Assembly (NCBI RefSeq): GCF_902459645.1
Contig: NZ_CABPSK010000001.1
Location: forward strand, 1,612,001-1,676,000
Source: Pandoraea pneumonica
GTDB taxonomy: Bacteria > Pseudomonadota > Gammaproteobacteria > Burkholderiales > Burkholderiaceae
Direction: 5' to 3'
DNA length: 64,000 bases
Shown here: positions 19,795 through 30,884 of the stretch, one piece after another
Numbering within the stretch: the stretch's first letter is position 1
How the letters are laid out: each line of letters begins with the position of its first letter
The notes under the pieces: model-generated
What the model was told of the DNA's origin: nothing
The model's input: the letters and a program-made list of their open reading frames with translations, nothing else
Databases searched by the model: none
Position numbers and translations under genes: made by a program

Positions 19795-20637
19795 TCAACT
19801 TAATTCGTTCTGGTAATGATGTTCCGTGGTGACATACCAACCCCGGCGCACTTCCACCGGTTTGTCTCCATAAGTGTAGGAGACGCGCTCCACACTCAGC
19901 AGCGGGAACCCCTTCGGCACCTTGAGCAGATCCGCCGTCATGTCGTCTGCGGCCACGGCGCGGACTTTTTCCACGGCGCGAATCATGCGCGTACCGAATT
20001 CGTCTTCGAAGAGCCCATACATCGGCCCCTTGTATTCATTAAGCTTCTCCGCCGTCAGGCCGCGAAACAGCGTGCCCGGCAGCCAGATTTCGTCGAGCAC
20101 CGTGGGACGGTCCGAGAAATCCATCATGCGGCGGATTAGAATCACCCCGTCACCAGCGCGCAGCTCAAGCTGACGCGCGATCTCTGCCGGTGCGCGCATA
20201 CGGCGGCACTCGATCAGGCGGCTGGGAGGATGGTGTTGTTCGCCCGAATCGGGCGCGAGACGCAAAAACCGGAATTGCACCCGGTCTTCATGGTGAGTCG
20301 CGACAAACGTGCCGCGGCCCTGACGGCGCACGAGCAGGTTTTCGGCCGAAAGCTCATCGATGGCTTTACGCACCGTGCCCTGACTGACCTTGTAGCGGCC
20401 GGCCAGATCGACTTCACTCGGAATGATTTCGCCGGGCTTCCATTCGCCGGCTTGAAGGCTCTGGGTAATGAGCCCTTTGATCTGCTGATAAAGCGGACTG
20501 AACGTGGGCGACGCACTTGCCGCAGCCACGCCCGACGGGCCCTGAGGTGCCGGTGCGGCGTCACGCGCGCTGTCCGGCCGCTGCGGGGCATCGACAGGCG
20601 GCGTGGTGTTGGATGTGTCGCGAACGTTCGCATTCAT
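19795..20637 (-). CDS. GntR-family transcriptional regulator with UTRA domain, divergent from mdh
   Basis: HutC-type regulator. A disordered Pro/Ala-rich N-terminal tail of about 45 residues precedes the winged helix (SPLYQQIKGLITQSLQ, then PSEVDLAGRYKVSQGTVRKAIDEL, then RRQGRGTFVA). A UTRA ligand-binding domain follows (VLDEIWLPGTLFRGL, PLLSVERVSYTYGDKPVEVRRG). I chose the ATG at 20637 (MNANVRD); an upstream in-frame start at 20712 would place coding sequence over the palindrome. It lies between sdhC (186 bp downstream) and divergent mdh, with operator-like palindromes in between, so a TCA-cycle regulator is the natural inference. Ligand unknown. Confidence 0.88.
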   Translation of the reverse strand: MNANVRDTSNTTPPVDAPQRPDSARDAAPAPQGPSGVAAASASPTFSPLYQQIKGLITQSLQAGEWKPGEIIPSEVDLAGRYKVSQGTVRKAIDELSAENLLVRRQGRGTFVATHHEDRVQFRFLRLAPDSGEQHHPPSRLIECRRMRAPAEIARQLELRAGDGVILIRRMMDFSDRPTVLDEIWLPGTLFRGLTAEKLNEYKGPMYGLFEDEFGTRMIRAVEKVRAVAADDMTADLLKVPKGFPLLSVERVSYTYGDKPVEVRRGWYVTTEHHYQNELS

Positions 20638-20693
20638 GGCGGGGATTTGACCACAAATCAAGACCTTCGTCCATCGAATAACAGCAATAATCC

Positions 20694-20713
20694 TATGTCT
20701 TATATAAGACATA
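20694..20713. promoter_or_regulatory. Perfect 20-bp palindrome, probable GntR operator
   Basis: TATGTCTTATATAAGACATA is its own reverse complement. It ends 8 bp upstream of the mdh -35 element and 57 bp upstream of the divergent gntR start. Its TCTTATA half resembles the second palindrome at 20792. Assignment to the neighbouring GntR protein is inference. Confidence 0.75.
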
Positions 20714-20721
20714 AGATAGAG

Positions 20722-20750
20722 TTGACATTCAGTGTGGCGACTCCTACACT
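20722..20750 (+). promoter_or_regulatory. Sigma70 promoter of mdh
   Basis: TTGACA (20722-20727), a 17-bp spacer and TACACT (20745-20750). The -35 is a perfect match and the -10 a close one. Transcription should start near 20757, giving an mdh leader of about 220 nt. Confidence 0.75.
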
Positions 20751-20791
20751 GGCGCGGGCTAATAGGGGCCTGCGCAGCCGCAGCACGGCTA

Positions 20792-20801
20792 TCTTATAAG
20801 A
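20792..20801. promoter_or_regulatory. 10-bp palindrome TCTTATAAGA downstream of the mdh start site
   Basis: It shares TCTTATA and AAGA with the 20-bp palindrome at 20694-20713. It lies about 35-45 nt into the predicted mdh transcript, 93 bp centre to centre from the first site. This is a plausible secondary operator for a looping or roadblock mechanism. Confidence 0.5.
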
Positions 20802-20978
20802 GAGTCCGGCGCTTCGCACATATCGCTGGCAGCATACCCCGCAGCCCGTAAGCTTCCGTAGGTCAAGGAATTTTAGAAGCTTCATGTGACGCGGCGCTGT
20901 CAGCCTGGCAAAAAGCCACCCGGACGGCGAGCTTACCTTGAGCTTCGCAGGAATTTGTACACGTCTGGAGAGATTCTC

Positions 20979-21962
20979 ATGGCAAAACCCGCAATGCGTG
21001 TCGCCGTCACCGGCGCCGCTGGCCAAATCGGCTACTCCCTGCTGTTCCGCATCGCTAATGGCGACATGCTCGGCAAGGATCAGCCCGTCATCCTGCAACT
21101 GCTCGACCTCCCGCAAGCTCAAGCCGCCGTCAAGGGCGTCGTGATGGAGCTCGAAGACTGCGCCTTCCCGCTGCTCGCCGGCGTGGTGGTGACCGACGAC
21201 CCGAAGGTCGCCTTCAAGGATGCCGACGTCGCGCTGCTGGTCGGTGCCCGTCCGCGCTCGAAGGGCATGGAACGTAAGGACCTGCTCGAAGCCAACGGCG
21301 CAATCTTCACGGTGCAAGGCAAGGCCCTGGACGAAGTCGCCAAGCGTGACGTCAAGGTGCTCGTGGTCGGTAACCCGGCCAACACGAACGCCTACATCGC
21401 CATGAAGTCGGCTCCGAACCTGCCGAAGGAAAACTTCACCGCGATGCTGCGTCTGGACCACAACCGTGCCCTGTCGCAAATCGCCGCCAAGACCGGCAAG
21501 CCGGTCGCCAGCATCGAAAAGCTGGCCGTGTGGGGCAACCACTCGCCGACGATGTACGCCGACTACCGCTTCGCCACGATCGACGGCCAGAACGTCAAGG
21601 CCCTGATCAACGACGACGTGTGGAACAACGACGTGTTCCTGCCGACCGTCGGCAAGCGCGGCGCCGCCATCATTGAAGCCCGTGGTCTGTCGTCGGCTGC
21701 TTCGGCTGCCAACGCTGCCATCGACCACATCCATGACTGGGTGCTGGGCACGAACGGCAAGTGGGTCACGATGGGCATCCCGTCGGACGGCTCGTACGGT
21801 ATTCCGGAAGACGTCATCTACGGCGTGCCGGTCACCTGCGAAAACGGCAAGTACAAGCGTGTGGAAGGCCTCGAAATCGACGCCTACTCGCGCGAAAAGA
21901 TGAACATCACGCTCAATGAGTTGGAAGAAGAGCGTGCTGGCGTAGCACATCTGCTGGGCTAA
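20979..21962 (+). CDS. mdh: Mdh, malate dehydrogenase
   Basis: NAD-dependent interconversion of malate and oxaloacetate. The 327-residue protein from [15 protein letters not shown] has the Rossmann motif [15 protein letters not shown], the substrate arginines in [29 protein letters not shown] and the catalytic histidine in [11 protein letters not shown]. The start at 20979 is preceded by GGAGAG; the open frame upstream is not conserved-looking. A long leader and two palindromes precede it. Confidence 0.98.
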   Translation: MAKPAMRVAVTGAAGQIGYSLLFRIANGDMLGKDQPVILQLLDLPQAQAAVKGVVMELEDCAFPLLAGVVVTDDPKVAFKDADVALLVGARPRSKGMERKDLLEANGAIFTVQGKALDEVAKRDVKVLVVGNPANTNAYIAMKSAPNLPKENFTAMLRLDHNRALSQIAAKTGKPVASIEKLAVWGNHSPTMYADYRFATIDGQNVKALINDDVWNNDVFLPTVGKRGAAIIEARGLSSAASAANAAIDHIHDWVLGTNGKWVTMGIPSDGSYGIPEDVIYGVPVTCENGKYKRVEGLEIDAYSREKMNITLNELEEERAGVAHLLG

Positions 21963-22499
21963 TCCCCTCGGAGACCTCGGCCCCAAGCGCTGCCATAAGC
22001 ATCGCGGGGGGCCGAAACAGCGCCGGCGGCACACCCCCATGTCGGCGCGACTCATCCGATCGAAGGATTATTCCCGAAACGGATCAGCAGAAGCACCCCC
22101 GCAGTCACGACGTTTCGCGTATCGTCAGCGCATCCCCCGGCGCATCCGATAAGCGACTCAGAGAGCGAATTTTTGGCCAAGCGAATGCAAATCCTCAAAG
22201 CCGCCGCAAGCCTGCCGCACCCGACCCCGGGCGCCGGTACGCCGATGGCAGCACTGGATTCCGGCACTTTCTCCGCTTCCGCGCCTTGCCAGCGTTCGTT
22301 TCGCCAAGTATCCCGCCCGCCTCACACCTCGCAGGCCCATTCCGCACCGCAACACCAACATCAGCGACGCCGGTCCACACCGCCGCCGCCGACTGCGTTT
22401 GCCCGTGCCGAAATGAAAAAATTTGTATGGTGATGCCGAAGTACGCAGACTTCGTACGATAATCTGCGCTTTCGATTTCTTACCGACTGGAGACTCACC
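21963..22499. other. Intergenic stretch after mdh, no gene recognised
   Basis: A 537-bp region. Several short frames are open (for example 22173-22433 plus), but their Pro/Ser/His/Arg-rich composition looks like shadow translation of GC-rich DNA. A 7-bp inverted repeat (CGGCCCC at 21978-21984, GGGGCCG at 22008-22014) just after mdh could contribute to termination but has no U tract. In Burkholderia a citrate-lyase-like gene often follows mdh; I see none here. Confidence 0.6.
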
Positions 22500-22976
22500 A
22501 TGAAGAAGCTTTGCCTGACCGCGCTGGTCGCCCTGTGTTCCGCAGCCATGGTGCCGGCGGCATTTGCTGCTGATGCGTCCACCACGACGACCAAGAAGGC
22601 GGCGCCGAAGAAGAAAGCCCCGGCCAAGAAGAAAGCTGCGGCGGCTGCGGCACCGGCACAACCGGACGAAGGCTCGGAACTCTGGAGCTGCAAAGAGAAC
22701 AACAAGCTGTACATCAAAGGCGACATGAAGCGCGACCAGATTCTGACGATGTTCTGGGAAGGTCGTAATTACAAGCTGCCGCGCCAACAGACGACGACGG
22801 GCGCCGACCGCTTCTTCGACGCTGCGAGCGGCCTCGATCTGGTCGTGATCCCGACCAAGGCGATGCTGTTCACGCACCGCGATGGCGGCAGCCGTCTGGC
22901 TGACGAATGCATGACGCAAGCGATGTCGGATCAGAACAAGCTGGCCCCGACGCAGTCGGTCGAACTGCTGAAGTAA
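22500..22976 (+). CDS. Exported protein with Lys/Ala-rich linker and MliC-like (C-type lysozyme inhibitor) domain
   Basis: 158 residues. A signal peptide ends near AFAA at 20-24 with no lipobox cysteine, so the product is probably periplasmic. A low-complexity linker at 28-53 repeats KKAAPKKKAPAKKK. The C-terminal domain runs from LWSC (C64) through FWEGRNYKLPRQ and GADRF to MLFTHRDGGSRLADEC (C137). That order (W-x-C, charged beta-hairpin, nYxLp, aRf, DG, C) fits the MliC/PliC fold, whose members block host lysozyme. Recognition is by pattern only, so the inhibitor role is tentative. The start has GGAGACTC upstream and is isolated between mdh and acnA. Confidence 0.6.
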   Translation: MKKLCLTALVALCSAAMVPAAFAADASTTTTKKAAPKKKAPAKKKAAAAAAPAQPDEGSELWSCKENNKLYIKGDMKRDQILTMFWEGRNYKLPRQQTTTGADRFFDAASGLDLVVIPTKAMLFTHRDGGSRLADECMTQAMSDQNKLAPTQSVELLK

Positions 22977-23153
22977 GACGTCTCGCGCACAAGAGACGCA
23001 TGCGGCACCAGCCCCTTTCCTGTTGCACCGCAATTGAGAAGTACCGGCGCGAGCGCGGATTCACGGCATTCACAGCCTTGAATTCGCACGACGCCGGCCC
23101 CCACTAAAAGTATCAACACCGCTTCGTTTTTCTGTATCACTCAAGGAAAGATC

Positions 23154-25862
<2,709 letters not shown>

Positions 25863-25889
25863 GCGGCATCAGCGACATCTCGCAGATGG

Positions 25890-25954
25890 ACTGACCGGCG
25901 ACGCTTCGGCGTTACCGGTCAGAAGACAAAACCCGGCTTCGGCCGGGTTTTGTC
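25890..25954 (+). terminator. Double hairpin terminator after acnA
   Basis: Two stem-loops in series, each with a TTCG loop. The first pairs CTGACCGG with CCGGTCAG around an inner CGACGC stem (25890-25922). The second pairs GACAAAACCCGGC (25925-25937) with GCCGGGTTTTGTC (25942-25954), 13 bp ending in a T run. It should work in both directions. Confidence 0.85.
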
Positions 25955-26041
25955 GTTTTGGCTGTCATGTCCGAAAATGACTAGCGACGGCGAGGCCCCG
26001 CGCGTAAAGTGACATCCATACTTTCGCCGCCCTCCCCGACC

Positions 26042-27529
26042 ATGACGCTCGACCCCGAAGTCTGTTACAAAGCCGTCTCGGCCCGCGACCGCCGCTTCGA
26101 CGGGTGGTTCTTCGTCGGCGTGTCCTCGACGGGCATCTATTGCCGCCCCGTGTGCAACGTGCGCACGCCCCGCTTCGAGAACTGCTCGTTCTATGGCAGC
26201 GCCGCCGCGGCCGAAAAGGCCGGTTACCGCCCGTGCCTGAAATGCCGCCCCGAACTCGCCCCCGGCATCGCTCGCTTCGACGCCACGCGTGAACTGGCCG
26301 ACGCCGCCGCCGCGATGATCGACGAAGGCTTTCTGAACAGCGCCGACCTCCCCGCCCTCGCCGCGCGCATCGGCATCACGGAACGCCACCTGCGCCGCAT
26401 CTTTGCCGACGAATTCGGCGTCTCCCCCGTCGAATACGCCCAAACGCAGCGCCTGCTGCTCGCCAAGCGCCTGCTGACGGATACCGCGCTGCCCGTCACC
26501 GAAGTGGCGCTCGCGGCTGGCTTCGGCAGCGTGCGGCGTTTTAATGGGCTATTCAAAACCCGCTACGGTTTCGCCCCGGGTCGCTTGCGCCTGAACGCCC
26601 GCCACGCGGCTATCCCCGATGGCGACCTCGTGTTTCAACTCGCTTATCGCCCGCCCTTCGCATGGGACGCCCTGCTCGACTTTCTCGGCGACCGCGCGAT
26701 CGAAGGTGTGGAACTGCGCGAAGGCGATACCTACACGCGCACGCTGCGCATCGCACGCGAAGACGGCCAGACACTCGTCGGCTGGTGCCGCATCCGGCCG
26801 TTGCCGGATCGGCATGCGCTGCAAGTAACCTTGCCGCCATCACTTGCTGGCTGCGTGCCGCAAGTGCTCGGCAAACTTCGGCATCTATTCGATCTCGGTG
26901 CCCGCCCCGATGTGATCGATACCCATCTCGGTACGCTCGCGAACGCAACGCCCGGCCTGCGCGTGCCCGGCGCGGTCGATGGCTTCGAAATTGCGGTGCG
27001 TGCCATCGTCGGCCAGCAAATTACGGTGAAGGGGGCAAGGCGCCTGTTAGGACGGCTCGCGCAACGCTTCGGCACGCCGCTGACGACGCCTGTCCATGGG
27101 CTGACGCACACGTTTCCGAGCGCCGCACAAATGCTTGCGGTGCCCGTCGACTCGCTCGGTGAAGCCGGTATCATTCGCAGTCGTATCGCCGCCATTCATG
27201 GCGTTGCGCGCGCCATCGTCGAAGACGGACTCCGTCTGGACCCATTGGCGCCCCCCGAAGCCACGGTGAAGGCCTTGCTCGCCATCAAAGGCATCGGCCC
27301 CTGGACAGCGCAGTACATCGCGATGCGTGCGCTGGGCTCGCCGGACGCCATGCCGGTCGACGATCTGGTGCTGCGACAGGCGTTAGGTGTGCCTGACGGG
27401 CGCGCCGTCGCCGAACGCGCGGCCCAATGGGCCCCGTGGCGAGCCTACGCGGCGCTGCATGTCTGGCGCGCAGCGGCGCAGGGACCGGCAGGGTTGCCGG
27501 TCGTCTCATTGCAGGAGGTTTGTGTATGA
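26042..27529 (+). CDS. alkA: Ada N-terminal/AraC regulator fused to AlkA DNA-3-methyladenine glycosylase II
   Basis: 495 residues in three parts. First is the Ada zinc domain with the four cysteines C34, C38, C65 and C68 (GIYCRPVCNVRTP, YRPCLKCRP); C34 is the likely methylphosphotriester acceptor. Next is an AraC helix-turn-helix pair (ITERHLRRIFADEFGVSP, VTEVALAAGFGSVRRF). The C-terminal half is AlkA: an AlkA_N domain, then HhH-GPD with VGQQITVKGARRLLGRL and IKGIGPWTAQYIAMRAL. It should sense methylated DNA phosphates, activate transcription and excise 3-methyladenine. The Met at 26042 is preferred over a GTG at 26009. The 3' end overlaps ogt (ATGA). Confidence 0.93.
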   Translation: MTLDPEVCYKAVSARDRRFDGWFFVGVSSTGIYCRPVCNVRTPRFENCSFYGSAAAAEKAGYRPCLKCRPELAPGIARFDATRELADAAAAMIDEGFLNSADLPALAARIGITERHLRRIFADEFGVSPVEYAQTQRLLLAKRLLTDTALPVTEVALAAGFGSVRRFNGLFKTRYGFAPGRLRLNARHAAIPDGDLVFQLAYRPPFAWDALLDFLGDRAIEGVELREGDTYTRTLRIAREDGQTLVGWCRIRPLPDRHALQVTLPPSLAGCVPQVLGKLRHLFDLGARPDVIDTHLGTLANATPGLRVPGAVDGFEIAVRAIVGQQITVKGARRLLGRLAQRFGTPLTTPVHGLTHTFPSAAQMLAVPVDSLGEAGIIRSRIAAIHGVARAIVEDGLRLDPLAPPEATVKALLAIKGIGPWTAQYIAMRALGSPDAMPVDDLVLRQALGVPDGRAVAERAAQWAPWRAYAALHVWRAAAQGPAGLPVVSLQEVCV

Positions 27530-28101
27530 CACGCGTGAAAGCACTTTATGAAGCCCTCTACGACAGCCCGCTGGGCGAGATGCTGCTGGTCTCGAACGGC
27601 GATGCACTCACGGGCGTCTATTTCTCCCGCCAGAAGTATTGCCCGGACGACGACGCGCAGCGTCGCGACGGCGCCGACGTCACCGTCCTGACCGACGCGA
27701 TGCAACAACTCGACGAATACTTTCACGACGGTCGCCGCGCGTTCGATCTCGCACTGGCCCCTGAAGGCACGCCGTTTCAGCAAAGCGTTTGGGCCGAGTT
27801 GTGCCGCATTCCGTTCGGCGAGACCCGCAGCTATGGCGACCTCGCCCATGCGCTCGGCGACGCCAACAAATCGCGCGCCGTAGGGGCCGCCAACGGCCGG
27901 AATCCGATCACGATCATCGTGCCCTGCCACCGCGTCATCGGCGCGGACGGCACGCTCACGGGCTACGCCAGCGGCGTCGAGCGCAAACTCGCCCTGCTCT
28001 CGCTCGAAGGGGCCGCACTCGCCGCCGTCGACGCCAAACGCAACGCCGCCACGGCCCGCACGCGACTCTCTGCGCCTGCGAATCTCGCTTTCGATTTCTG
28101 A
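27526..28101 (+). CDS. ogt: Ogt, methylated-DNA-[protein]-cysteine S-methyltransferase
   Basis: Suicide enzyme that removes O6-methyl groups from guanine. The 191-residue protein has the acceptor cysteine C134 in NPITIIVPCHRVIG and the helix-turn-helix region FGETRSYGDLAHALG. The ATG at 27526 overlaps the upstream stop (ATGA) and has AGGAGG 9 nt upstream, so it is translationally coupled to the Ada/AlkA fusion. Together they supply the activities of an adaptive response. Confidence 0.96.
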   Translation: MTRVKALYEALYDSPLGEMLLVSNGDALTGVYFSRQKYCPDDDAQRRDGADVTVLTDAMQQLDEYFHDGRRAFDLALAPEGTPFQQSVWAELCRIPFGETRSYGDLAHALGDANKSRAVGAANGRNPITIIVPCHRVIGADGTLTGYASGVERKLALLSLEGAALAAVDAKRNAATARTRLSAPANLAFDF

Positions 28102-28267
28102 TGTCGCACTTTGGCGGGCGGCCCATGCGCCCGCCGAAATCCGGGCAATTTGTGCCGCATAGAGCGCATATTCACGGCATTCCTGCGCATTGCGCGCCAC
28201 CGTCCCCTCAATCGCGTTGCCGCATGCCGTACAATCGTGAGTTCATGTGTTTCTGCTTCGCTCGACT

Positions 28268-29446
28268 ATGCGCTCACGCACCGCCAAAAGACTGACTCCC
28301 GACGCCGAAAAGCTGGTCGGCCACGCGCTCGCGCTCGCTGCCTCGGGCAGCCGTATCGAAGACCGCTTTTGGGAAGCCCAACTCGACACGCTGCTCACGC
28401 GCGTGCTGCGCACCGGCAACCAACCGGCCATCGACGCTGCGCTCGACCATCTGCAAGCCAATCACAGCGAGGCCTACGGCGCGCTGGCCGATCTGATCGA
28501 GTCGCAAAGCGAATCGGCGGAACCGGAAGCCGAAGGCCAGACGTGGGACGGCCTGCTCATCGCGATTCCCATTCTCGCGTGGACGCGTTATGCGATTCCC
28601 TCGGGGCCGGTGAAAGACGACGCATTGATGCCGATCCGCGCGCACCTGCACGCGCACGTGCTGGCGGATACGGCACGCGTGGCCATCTCGCCGTATCTCT
28701 ACAGCATCGATCAGTTGCCGCGCACGCACTGCGAGTCGTGGAAGGTCACGCAACAACTCGTACGCGCCGCCGTCGACAATGCCGAGGTGAAGCACCCCGG
28801 TAACGATTTGCCCGAGACGGCCCCGATCCTCGCCGATCCGCGTTTCCTGCTTGCCGCTGTCGTTGTGCCGAAGGGCACGCCGATGTTCCGCTGGCAAGAG
28901 GAAGACGCGCGTCATGCCGAACGCGGTCAATGCCAAGAAGCATGGACGGCACAAGGCGGCCCGAATTTGAACGCCCTGCTGCCGGGCTGCGAGATCGAGT
29001 GCCTGCTGCCGGACGCCTATTACGCGAGCTGCCGCGAAGCTGACGAACGCATTCGTCCGCACACGATTCGCACGGCGCTGCGCTATCTGGAAGACGTGCT
29101 CACGCTCACGCCGACCGAGTTGCGTGCCGTGGTCGCAGGCTTCGGCGAGCAAAACATCGACGAGTACCGCATCGGCTTCACGCAACGTGGCAGCAACGAC
29201 GTGATTTATGGCGTGGTGTGGCCGCTGTACGGACGCGAGAACGGCGAAGTCGAAGGCGGCGCACTCGATGAAGTGACCGACCTGCTCAAGGCTTGCGGCG
29301 TGACGGAAATTCGCAAGCATCCGGGGCGTTTCGATCCCGAGTATTGCGACGATTGCGGCGTGCCGCTGTATCCGGACCCGGTCGGTGAGATCGTTCACGC
29401 CGAGATGCCGGAAGACGCCGAGCCGAGCCGCCCGCACTTCCACTAA
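28268..29446 (+). CDS. DUF2863 family protein
   Basis: 392-residue cytoplasmic protein of unknown function that I recognise as the Burkholderiales-restricted DUF2863 family. Visible features: a basic N-terminus, TWDGLLIAIPILAWTRY, and a C-terminal CxxC in YCDDCGVPLYPDP that may bind metal. There is no signal peptide. I chose ATG 28268 (MRSRTAKRL); a GTG at 28247 is an alternative. It stands alone and ends at a bidirectional terminator. Confidence 0.75.
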   Translation: MRSRTAKRLTPDAEKLVGHALALAASGSRIEDRFWEAQLDTLLTRVLRTGNQPAIDAALDHLQANHSEAYGALADLIESQSESAEPEAEGQTWDGLLIAIPILAWTRYAIPSGPVKDDALMPIRAHLHAHVLADTARVAISPYLYSIDQLPRTHCESWKVTQQLVRAAVDNAEVKHPGNDLPETAPILADPRFLLAAVVVPKGTPMFRWQEEDARHAERGQCQEAWTAQGGPNLNALLPGCEIECLLPDAYYASCREADERIRPHTIRTALRYLEDVLTLTPTELRAVVAGFGEQNIDEYRIGFTQRGSNDVIYGVVWPLYGRENGEVEGGALDEVTDLLKACGVTEIRKHPGRFDPEYCDDCGVPLYPDPVGEIVHAEMPEDAEPSRPHFH

Positions 29447-29487
29447 GCGGGCACTGCGCGCTACGCGCGTGCGATGCCGGTGACAAA

Positions 29488-29522
29488 ACAAAGGCCATGC
29501 GCACCTCACGCATGGCCTTTGT
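29488..29522. terminator. Bidirectional terminator between DUF2863 and the TrmB-like gene
   Basis: ACAAAGGCCATGCG (29488-29501) pairs with CGCATGGCCTTTGT (29509-29522), a perfect 14-bp stem with a 7-nt loop between converging genes. Confidence 0.85.
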
Positions 29523-29555
29523 CATTGCAGCGGTTCGCTGGCGTGCTTGCCGGCG

Positions 29556-30281
29556 CTAGTCCTGCTTATCGTCGTGCCCGCCGTCCTGCTGATGGTCGTG
29601 CTTGTCTGTGCTCGGCAGCGTCGCCACACAGCGATGCAGCGAATGTCCCGACGCGAGATATTTGCGCTCGAACGGCGTGACCGGTGACTCGGGCGTCCAG
29701 ACCTCGACCGTGGGCTTCACGCCCGAGAGCCATTCGACCGCCAGCGCAAACTCCTCGACGTAGACATGCCAGTTGCTGCGGCATTCCAGCACGCCACCGA
29801 GCGCCACGATCGCCGGAAACACTGCATGCCCCTGCCAGCGGCGCGACAGTTGTCCGATCTTCGGCCACGGGTTCGGATAAAGAATGTAGTGACGCGCGGG
29901 GCGAATACCGGCATCGAGCAACTGCCGCCAGAAGTCGACGAGATCTGCGCGCACCCACACAAAATTCTCCGGCCACGTCTCGCCCCACCAATCTTTGCCG
30001 CGCACGATGCGGCTCTCCGACTGATCGATGCCGATAACGAAGTGATCGGGAAATTGCGTCGCGAGATGCAGCGTGCTTTCACCGACACCGCATCCTGCAT
30101 CGATGATGAGCGGCGGCGACCCTGCGGCGCGCCAAACGGCAATCGCCTTGTCGAACGCCGCCGCACTGTACGCGGCGAGCGGCTTGCGGAAGGTGGCATC
30201 GCGATGCCGCGCCACGAGCTCAGCGAGCTTGTCGTGCGGGCCGGGCTGTGCGCTGGCAACGATGCGAGAGTTGGCAAACAT
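29556..30281 (-). CDS. TrmB-like tRNA (guanine-N7)-methyltransferase paralogue
   Basis: 241-residue SAM-dependent methyltransferase from MFANSRIVASAQPG. Motif I is LIIDAGCGVGESTLHLA, and IGIDQSESR follows. The region equivalent to the TrmB signature reads YPNPWPKIGQLSRRWQG, where canonical TrmB has PDPWPK with an Asp and ends in KRR. The C-terminus shows FERKYLASGHSLHR, like the TrmB substrate region, followed by a His/Asp/Lys-rich tail. It probably belongs to the TrmB fold family, but the Asp-to-Asn change means m7G46 activity is uncertain. The frame is open for 82 codons upstream of the chosen start; that part looks non-coding. Confidence 0.7.
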   Translation of the reverse strand: MFANSRIVASAQPGPHDKLAELVARHRDATFRKPLAAYSAAAFDKAIAVWRAAGSPPLIIDAGCGVGESTLHLATQFPDHFVIGIDQSESRIVRGKDWWGETWPENFVWVRADLVDFWRQLLDAGIRPARHYILYPNPWPKIGQLSRRWQGHAVFPAIVALGGVLECRSNWHVYVEEFALAVEWLSGVKPTVEVWTPESPVTPFERKYLASGHSLHRCVATLPSTDKHDHQQDGGHDDKQD

Positions 30282-30884
30282 ACGAAGAAAAGCGAGTAGT
30301 GAGAACGCACACATGGCACGCGTTGCAATGAAACGGGCGCGCCAAGTGGTAACAAAACGTGTCGGTGAGCGCCGAGCATCGACATCGTGCCGCAGCACAA
30401 AACGCGAAATACACGCGGAAAAACCGCCGGTATTCGAGCGATTGCGCGGCGCCCATCGATGCCACAATCGCGGTCCTTTGCGAAAACACGCGATCGAGAT
30501 CATCGCGGCACAACGACGCATCGGCACCGCAAGCTACGTCGCGAAGCAGCCGCGAATTCAACACGTCGCAAGCGAAAAGCACGCGCGAAGCCAGTGCAAT
30601 ACGGCCTGCATTGTAGCGCGCCGTAACTTTCCGGAATTCGCAGCACATGCTGGCGCGCCCGTCTTTAGGGCGTCAGCGACATTTTTTCGGTTAAGATTGA
30701 ACTCGCTTTCGCCGTTGTCTTTCAAATAGCGGCCAAGCCTCTTCGCGAGCGTTACGCCTATAGAGCTCAGGTCATGAGTCATCGCGCGTACGCATTGCTC
30801 CGCAGCAACATGCCAGAGCATTGCCGCCGTACTTCTGTGTTCGCGTCAGTTTGCGCCCAAGCGCCCCCGAGAATACATCTAGCA
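30282..30884. other. Divergent intergenic region, no gene recognised
   Basis: 603 bp between the TrmB-like gene and the divergent BspC-like gene. Open frames on both strands give Arg/His/Ala-rich translations typical of shadows. The part near 30670-30740 is more AT-rich and is the likely promoter area, but I cannot point to clear -35/-10 boxes. Confidence 0.5.

Noticed and set aside
22158-23033. 291-residue minus-strand ORF covering the exported MliC-like gene
   Set aside because: Antisense shadow: Arg/His/Cys-rich translation overlapping a plus-strand gene with signal peptide, ribosome-binding site and codon bias.
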